Below are positions 40,801 through 49,800 of a stretch of 64,000 bases of DNA, piece after piece (the first letter of the stretch is position 1; the number at the start of each line of letters is the position of its first letter). Both the position numbers and the translations under genes were made by a program. A model generated the notes under the pieces. It did not search any database, was not told where the DNA came from, and saw only the letters and a list, made by a program, of their open reading frames with translations. The stretch is from Sclerurus mexicanus (lineage: Eukaryota; Chordata; Aves; Passeriformes; Furnariidae): contig VWZF01001791.1 in the NCBI GenBank assembly GCA_013396755.1, positions 16,221-80,220 of the forward strand, given 5' to 3'.

Positions 40801-43800
40801 TAGCTATGTTTACTTTTACTAAGTGATATTTACTCAGAAAAATGTCTCAAATCCTTTAAAGCACAATGCAGGAAACTTCTTTAACTCGTTTCTGACATGT
40901 GCTAACTAGTAGCAGCAATAAAACTTCAACGTATTTAAACAACTTTGTTTTGAAAACACATTCTTACTTGTAACATACTGGGAAAGGGTTGCACAGTATT
41001 TCCTAAAACACTTGAGGAAACCAAGGGCTATGATGAGGCAAAAAGGTTTTGTAAACCTTGCAAATCTTTCAAAGAGATGAGATAGACAACTGAAATTTAT
41101 GGACAACAGCACCTTTAAAACCAGGACATTTCTGCCTTCTGTCAGTAGTGTTGAAGACCAAGGAGTTCAGAGATATTCAAGTTCTCCACCACATGACTTG
41201 GAAGCAGTGCTTCCAATGTGTATTATCAGTTCATATATTAACAATATTAGGGGCAGGGAAAGTCAAAGTGCCAGGATTTCTGTCATCTTGATTGTATCTG
41301 AAAGGCAGATGAGTTTAAATCAAGGTTGACAAGTCACATAAAAGTAGATTCTCCCACAAAATATAGTGATCTGTTTTTAACACTGCATAAGTTGAAGACA
41401 GTCCACACTTGATGGCTCAGAAAGAATATTCCAGAAAAAGCTGAGTGAGTCAGGAGTACATTTCCACAAAACTGACAAAAGCAAGTTTTCTGTCTGCAAA
41501 TATCAACCCATGCTCAAAAGATTTTCCCTGGCCTGTCTTAAAGAAAAATGCACCAGTTCACACTCAAGTCACCTTCCACTCAGATTGTTTTCCAAAATGC
41601 TCTGAGACAGCTTTTAATCATTAGGAGTGGGGGAAGGGAAGCAGGGGGGACATCACACAACCAAACGAACAAAACAACATGACACTATTAAAGACCAAAG
41701 AAGTTTTGTTTGCTTGATAGTTTAAAACAAATAACAAGGCAAATCTGGCTTTCAGTCCTTTTTCCCTAAAAACAATCCTACTTCTCAACATCAGAGCAAG
41801 TCACAGGCAGCAATTTATTCTTTTCTTCATCAATGAATTAAAGTTCATCTTTTCATTTTCTTATTTAAGGCACTAATGATTTAATGATTGTACCACAAAT
41901 CCGAAACATTGAGAGCCTACATCGCTTTCAAAGTCTCAGAGTTTATTCAGAGAAGGCAATCCTTGAGCTGCATGATTACAACCGGCATTATGCAGTCTTT
42001 ATTAAGGCACAGGATAAACATTACTTCAAAGATATTTGAAGAAAGAAAACACAGATGTGATCATGCATTCCAGCAAAGTATCAAGATTCCAACATGATAA
42101 TTAGAGTCCAGAAGACTCCAGAAACCCCCACTCCAAAAATATTAAGAGTTTAATGCCATGGTGTTAATTTATTTGTCATGAAAGAGCAAGCCACAGGGCA
42201 GCAAAACAAACACTGAGGCTCAATTAAGACACATTTCTTTCAGTAAACATGGGATCACAGAAAAACAGGCTGTGATACCTTTCTCTGCATCAGCCTTTCA
42301 GCAAAGGCTCACAAGAGACTCGCAGGGTGTGGAAGAGATACAGAGTTTCAGGTAGTTCTGTATTAAATATCCCTGAGATGGTTTCTTTGGCTTTTATTTT
42401 CTCTCTACCTGCTCTCCTGTTTTTTTTCCCTCCTTGCTTTCTAAGAAGCTATGGACACAGATGGAATTGCATGTTTCAAAGTCAACAGAACATATCAATA
42501 TAAAAATTAACATAATCTGGCCTGAAGTCTTCTACTCAAATACAAACACAGAGAAAACTTACACCACAGGCAAAAGGTGTCATTGCAATAAATATGGAAG
42601 TGTTAGGAATGACATAATCCAATCATACCATTCAATTGAAATCATTCAAAAAATTTATAATCCTAGAACTGTTTGGAGTAGGAAAAGATTAGAGAGATAA
42701 GGATACTGTATCACTACTGTTGTTCCAAATCTTGAGACTGACAATATTAAGTAGCTGTGTCATATTTTTGTATATATGTTACTATGAAAATATTATCTGC
42801 TACATACAAAAATTACTTTTACTGGACATTTTTTTCCACTGACCTTAAGGGTCAAACATGAGAAAATAAGACTTGGAGCACTTAAATTGTCACAGCTGCT
42901 GCCCACCATCTTATGACAATGTCAGAATTTGAGTTTAAATTTTAAGAACTGTTGCTAAAAGTTTTTGACTACCTGAACTGGAGTTGCAGCTGGCCAAAAA
43001 TGCCGGGAGACAATAAACAGAATTTTTTCAAATATATTAGTGGCAAAAGGCAATGCCCATTACAGGATGAGGATGGTCACCTCACAAACAAGGACAGAGA
43101 CAAAGCAGAGACATTTAATGATTTATTTGCCTCTGTCTTCAACATGGATGATGGACCAAGGGGGTCTCAGTGCCCTGAGCTAGAGGACCATGACTGTGAG
43201 AATGACCAACTCCCAGCTGACACTGAAATTGCACGAGATCTGCTGCTCCAGCTGGGTCCCTTGAAATCTGAGGGCCTGTTGGGATTCATCCCAGAATCCT
43301 CAAAGAGCTGACTGATGTCATTGCAAAACCTCTCAATGATTTTTGAGACATCTTGGGAATCCAGAGAGGTCCCAGGTGACTGAAAGCTGATGAACGTTGA
43401 TCTGATTTTCAAGACGGGCAAGAACGAGGTCTGTGGAAAACACAGGCCTGTCAGTCTCACTTCAGTTCCTGGTGAAGTTATGGAGATTATTCTGGGAGGT
43501 ACTGAAAAGTATCCGAAAGACAATAAAGCCATTGGTCAGAGCCAGAATGGCTTCAGGAGAGGAAACGTCTGCTTATACAATCCGATTTTCTTTCATGACA
43601 AGGTAACCCACCTAAGTGATCAACAAAATACAGTTGATGTAATTTTTGGATTTCAATGAACCTTTTGATACTGTCTCTGACAGGATCCTTCTGGACAAAA
43701 TGTCCAGCACAGTTGGATAAACACATCATGTGGTGGGTGAGCAATTGGCTCATGGGTCGAGCACAGAGGATGATAGTGAATGGGGTGACATCAGGCTGGT

Positions 43801-46800
43801 GACTTGTCACTAGTGGGGTTCCACAGGCCTCCATCTTGCATCCTGTGCTCTTCAGCATCTTCATGAATTACTTGCCCCACACAACAGCTCCTGAAGCCCC
43901 TAATGCAGATGCAGAATGACTGGCACACCGGATGTCCCACCTGGTAGGGATAGCCACATGGGGCCAGAGAAGGTAAAACCAGCACCGTGCAGCTATGGCA
44001 CAGTCACAACCCTACCATCTGGACACACAGAAGTTGGAATTCCACAGAACTCGGAATTGCACAGAACTCCAGGTGGCAGCTATAATTCTCTCTTTTTCTT
44101 TCTCTTTCTTTGTTTCTTATTCTTCTCCTAGTCTCTTTTCTTAATATTTGGGTAACTTAAAGCTGGATGGGTTGGATTTTGCTCAAATGCATGAGTTAAC
44201 ATGTGCTAAGTAGTCAGTGCTTTGTCACAGAATCATAGAATCAATTAGGTTGGAAAAGACCTCTGAGATCAAGTCCAACCTATGACCAAACACCACTTTG
44301 TCAACTAGACCATGGCACTAAGTGCCACTTCCAGTCTTTTCTTAAACACCTCCGGGGACAGTGAATACACCACCTCCCTGGGGAACCCATTCCAATGCCC
44401 TATCACTCTTTATGTGTAGAATTTCTTCCTAATGTCTAACCTAANGAGGATACTAAATGGGACTGGGTACAACACTGATCTCTGGGGGACATTGTCAAGT
44501 GCTTTATTTCACTTGAATGCTGCCCTTTAAGCTTTTACCAAGTGCGCTCATTTTCTAAAGTTTGCCAAAGTGTGTTCTTTGACTTCCTGAGAAACATGTG
44601 CNGAGACTCCTCTTCCCTAGGCTAAACAACCCAAACTCCCTCAGCCTCTTCTCATAGCACTTATGCTCAAGTCCCTTCACCAGCCTCATTGCCCTTTTCT
44701 GAACTTGCTCCAGCACATCAATGGCCCAGAACTGGACACAGCACTCGAGATGTGGCCTCACCAGTGCTGACTACTGGGGAAGTTTCTGCTGGCCACACTA
44801 TTCCTGATACAGGCCAGGAGGCCATCTGCCTTCTTGGCCACTTGGGCACACTACTGGCCCATGTTCAGCCTCCTGTCAATCAGGACTCTCAGGTCCCTTT
44901 CCGTCTGGCTGCTCTCCGGCCACTCTGTCTGCAACCTGTGGAGCTCCGTGGGGTTGTTGTGGCCAAAGTGCAGGACCCAACACTTGGTCTTGTTGAATCT
45001 CATCCTGTTGGATTTGGCCCATCTCTCCAGCCTGTCTAGGTACCTCTGCAGAGCCCTCCTACCCTCCAGGAGATCAGCACTCTGCCCCAACTTGGTGTCA
45101 TCTGCAAATTTGCTAATGGTGGACTTGATCCCCTTGTCCAGATCATCAATGAGGATACTAAATGGGACTGGGTACAACACTGATCTCTGGGGGACATTGT
45201 CAAGTGCTTTATTTCACTTGAATGCTGCCCTTTAAGCTTTTACCAAGTGCGCTCATTTTCTAAAGTTTGCCAAAGTGTGTTCTTTGACTTCCTGAGAAAC
45301 ATGTGCAGCATCTTTTCCTGTATGCTCTGTCAACATATTAAAGAACTGAAGGCCCTTTTAATAAATTTGACAGTCGAATTTTTGGAGCCCTGTATATTTT
45401 TCTAAAGTAAAACCCCTTTGATGAACTGTAGCTCAAACCTGGCGTCTTACATGTGTCCTGGAGGGGCATCAGGGGGATCATCACCAGCCTGTCGAAGGAG
45501 AGGATTGTCCTGCTCTGCTCTGCACTGGGGCAGCCTCACCTTGAATACTGTGGGCAGTTTGGGGCACCTCAGTATTAGAAAGATATTAAGCTCTTAGTGT
45601 CCAAAGGAGGGCANCACTATTCCTGATACAGGCCAGGAGGCCATCTGCCTTCTTGGCCACTTGGGCACACTACTGGCCCATGTTCAGCCTCCTGTCAATC
45701 AGGACTCTCAGGTCCCTTTCCGTCTGGCTGCTCTCCGGCCACTCTGTCTGCAACCTGTGGAGCTCCGTGGGGTTGTTGTGGCCAAAGTGCAGGACCCAAC
45801 ACTTGGTCTTGTTGAATCTCATCCTGTTGGATTTGGCCCATCTNGTTCTCTTCCAACTCAGCAGATCCTGTGATTCTGTGTTAATTTGAATTTAGAGCCA
45901 TTTCCCCAGCTGTTCAATTTCATTCAGTAACAAAACACTTACATGTGCAGGTATAACTAGAATCTTAACTACACTTCTGAGATTATGAGGATAACCTGCT
46001 CTAACTTCCTTAAACACTTCTGGCCCTTAATCTGTCACCCCAGTAATACCACACAGAGCTGCTTTGGTAGGATCAAGGATTAACAGTATCCAGCTCTGGG
46101 CAGGCAAAGAAAATGTAAAAGAGAATCAATGAAGCATTCATCTTATTGCTAAAATTGATAAAGATGGAAAATTATTGATAAAAGAATCATCTGTCTGCTT
46201 TTCTGCAGAATGCTAGCTTCCACTTTTTTCAATATTTCATGTTTTAAATGCGTTTAAATGAGATCTCGCCATATTTCCACTGATGCTGTAACTGAGGGTC
46301 TGGTGTCAGAAATTTCTATTTAAGTAGCACCACATGAAGACTTCCTTTCCATATGAACTGCTCACAGCAGTCAGGCAGACTACTGTGTTTCTTCCCAAAG
46401 ACAACTACAAAGCATGTTCTATAAATATACCCACACAGCTACCATAATAGAGTTACTCTAAATGCTGCTATTCTGCCTAAGCCTCTGATACTGGAGTGGT
46501 AAATAGAAGCATCATTTTGTCTTTACCTCAAAGAGAAAGACTGCTCGGCAATCCAAGGAAGACTGCATGGAAAAGCACAACTTGATGGCTACTTATTCCC
46601 ATCACATAGAGATGACAATTTAAGGAACAGTAAGTAAAATGAGATGGGAAGAAATCCCAACAGAATAAATATTTCATACAAGTTCTAAACAAATTAAGAG
46701 CTTCAGAAGATAAAATACATGCAGAAATAAAAAAAAAACAGTAACAAGGTCAGGACATACAAAGCATAATACAGTGATAGTTAAAAACTGTTGAGAACTC

Positions 46801-49800
46801 AAACAACTTTTAATCTACTTGTAAAACCAAAGACAAGATAATTTCAAAATTATACTCTGGCAACAGAAAATATCTGCATTCTACAAAGAGATTTTCTGAT
46901 TAATTTCAGGAAAAATTAAAGTAGCAGAAACATATTGGGAAAACACAGAGAAGTTGAGCATTATCTTGTTCAGTAAGACTGAAATTACAGTTCATAGTTT
47001 TTCCACAGATTCAGGTACTGAAGAGGCATTCTTAGCAAGAATTAAATAAAAGAATAAAACCTGTTCCATCCATGTATGTTTTTGAACCTGTAGATGCTTG
47101 AGAGGCATTAGGTAACCTTGTGAAATACATCTGCCCAAAATTTAAAGTGAGCAGACACTCCAGTGGAAACATGGGGAAATACCTGGAAAAAGAAGCTTAC
47201 CAACTTCTTGGCAGAGGCTTGAATTTCCACAACAGAAAGATCAGTTCAACTCAGTTACATGGGTCCTTTTACAACAGAATATGCAAATCTGAAAATAGTT
47301 CTGAGTTAACACAGCCAGGTAATGGCAAATTTACTTTCACATATATCCTTCTCTTTGGAAGGTTGAAGATGCTGTATCAAGAGTTATTATTGACCCAACA
47401 CTTAGAAAACTTCTTATTGGCGGAGAAGATATGAGATTAAATGCTAGTCCTTGCTTTAAGTAAAATGGCAGATTGACCTACTGTAATAGCCTTTCTTTGG
47501 CTTTAGCACCAGAAACAAAAAAACACATGCATAATAAAGAATTCTATTTAAAGGTTCCTTCACATTTTTACAAAACAAATATTTTGGACTCATTACAAAA
47601 ACTGCTTTGGAGTTGCTGTGTATATCTACAGTAACTACCATGAGAAGATCATCACAAAAGAGTCTAGACAGAAAATCTAATACATTTAGACCATGGGAGC
47701 AAAGACTGATTTCCTGCTGGGCTTGTCCTCAGATATGACAGTCAACACTAGAGATTTAGGGAATTCTTTTACCCTATTAAGATAACTCGTTGCCCTTTTA
47801 ACATCTAACTTGCACAACCCAGTATTTATAGGTAAGCAATATTTAATGAATAAAGCAAATGAGAGCAAGTTAGATTAGCAAAACCATTTGGTAGCATCTT
47901 CTGATGCAAAATACAGAGCAGTATTACTCTACATATTTTACATGAAGAATTGCAGAGTGGTATATGAAATACAGATTTATGAAGATCTTGTACTCACACA
48001 TTCTTTCCCAATTCTCTAAACCACCATGATGATCTGACAGAATCTGAACCAGAACTGATCTCACAAGTAAACATCAGGTTTTGTATACAACTCCCTATAA
48101 AAAAAGCCTATTTTAGTTAAATTCAACTAGGTATACCAAACTGCAATAAACCACTCAAGCTGATGCCAGGCATATCCTCCTAGAGCTGTAACAATGCCAC
48201 TTTTCTATCCAAAATAAGAGACTGAAACACTGGCACACAGAAAAATGTTGAAGTGAATGTTACCAACAACAAAATCAAAAAATTAGATTCCCAGAAGGTT
48301 AAACCTCTGGCCATTGTTTCAAAGCAGTCATGTTCCCAAATTTTTACTACTGTATTCTTAATAGAAAAAACTACCATTAATTCTAGATAGAAAAAGGCTA
48401 GTAATAATCAGTGTAGCATTAGATTTATGAGAGGCTTCCCCTCAGGCATATATATATATATACACCAGCATCATTTGAAAACTACAATCAAAGTGCTTCA
48501 AGGAAGATAAGACTGAAGATTTCCCAAGGGGTTTTTTTTCAGTTCTTTAGACACATTTTTTAAACAGCCGTACCTTCTAATGAATTTGAGAGTCTAATCC
48601 AGTGAAGAATCCTACCCAGATACAAAATACACTCTTTCACTATGTTCATTTAGCAACATGAAGTAACAACACAATTTCTGCCCCATTAGTATTCTCTTCA
48701 TCATCCTGCATAGACTCCTCTATATAATGTTTATTACAGATTGAAGCAATAGCAGCCAGAATAAACTAATATCAGCCTAACTACATCACTGTAAAAACTG
48801 TTTCTGTATGACAACTACGAACATGGGAGAGATAACCAGGAAGAATAAATCAAAGCTCTGCATGCCAATACTAAACAATCATGCCCACCTCAGATATCCA
48901 TGAAAAACATGTAACAACTTTGTCATAGAAGGAATGAGTGTTGGATAACATTTTCCTAAAATAAGTATTTCAAAGTCACTCTCTTCGCTCTCCAAAGGGA
49001 AACATAGGCCACAGAGCAAAGTTACCTGAACATACAGCCAGGCAGTCAAAGGAAGAAAGAGCAATCACTAACATGAAAAGTTCTCAACATGAACATATCA
49101 CATTCTTGTTTCCTTCCAAGTGTCAGGAAACTATTTAATTTTTTCTCAGTTTTACTTAGAGAGCAGACCTTACTACTCTAGATAAGAGACAAGCAGAGGG
49201 TCTGGCAAATCTGTAAAATATAATTTGCTAAGATCATGGAAGTTTTAGCAATTTAAGTTCAGTTCAAAGCTACTGCTGGGTCTACAGTTGTTTTACAAAT
49301 CTGAGGATATCACTAGAAGTGCCCTTCTAAGGTGCTTCATGGCACAAAAATGCAATAAAATCCTACAGAAAAACTAAAACCATTTTCAAACAGCATCATG
49401 TGTTTTCACTGCAGTGTAATGTGTTGCTTCATCACACCATTTAATGGCAGAGAAGTGACTGTCTCACTTCATTAGGGAAAAACATCTGTGCAGTAGTACA
49501 TTATGATGTATAGCAATTTCCATTTGAAAATCTTCCTTAGATGATCTTGCATAATGTGTGATCCAAAATTTTTTTCCTCAATGTTAAGCAACTATTTCTT
49601 CAATATGCAAACATGTCGAGAGCTGCCAATATGTAACTAAGTTACTAAATTTTCTATTTTTAATTCTTTACAACTTTCACATTTGTTGACAAATACTTCA
49701 TCCCATATATCAACTTAATTAACCTTTCATTTTCCCTACTCTTGGGGATCTTAACTGTTCTGAAAAATATGATACTAGTCAGTGCATATAAAATTTTATT

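Noticed and set aside
44689..45235. Plus-strand open frames of 116 and 133 codons
   Set aside because: Antisense shadows of the minus-strand CR1 reverse-transcriptase segment.
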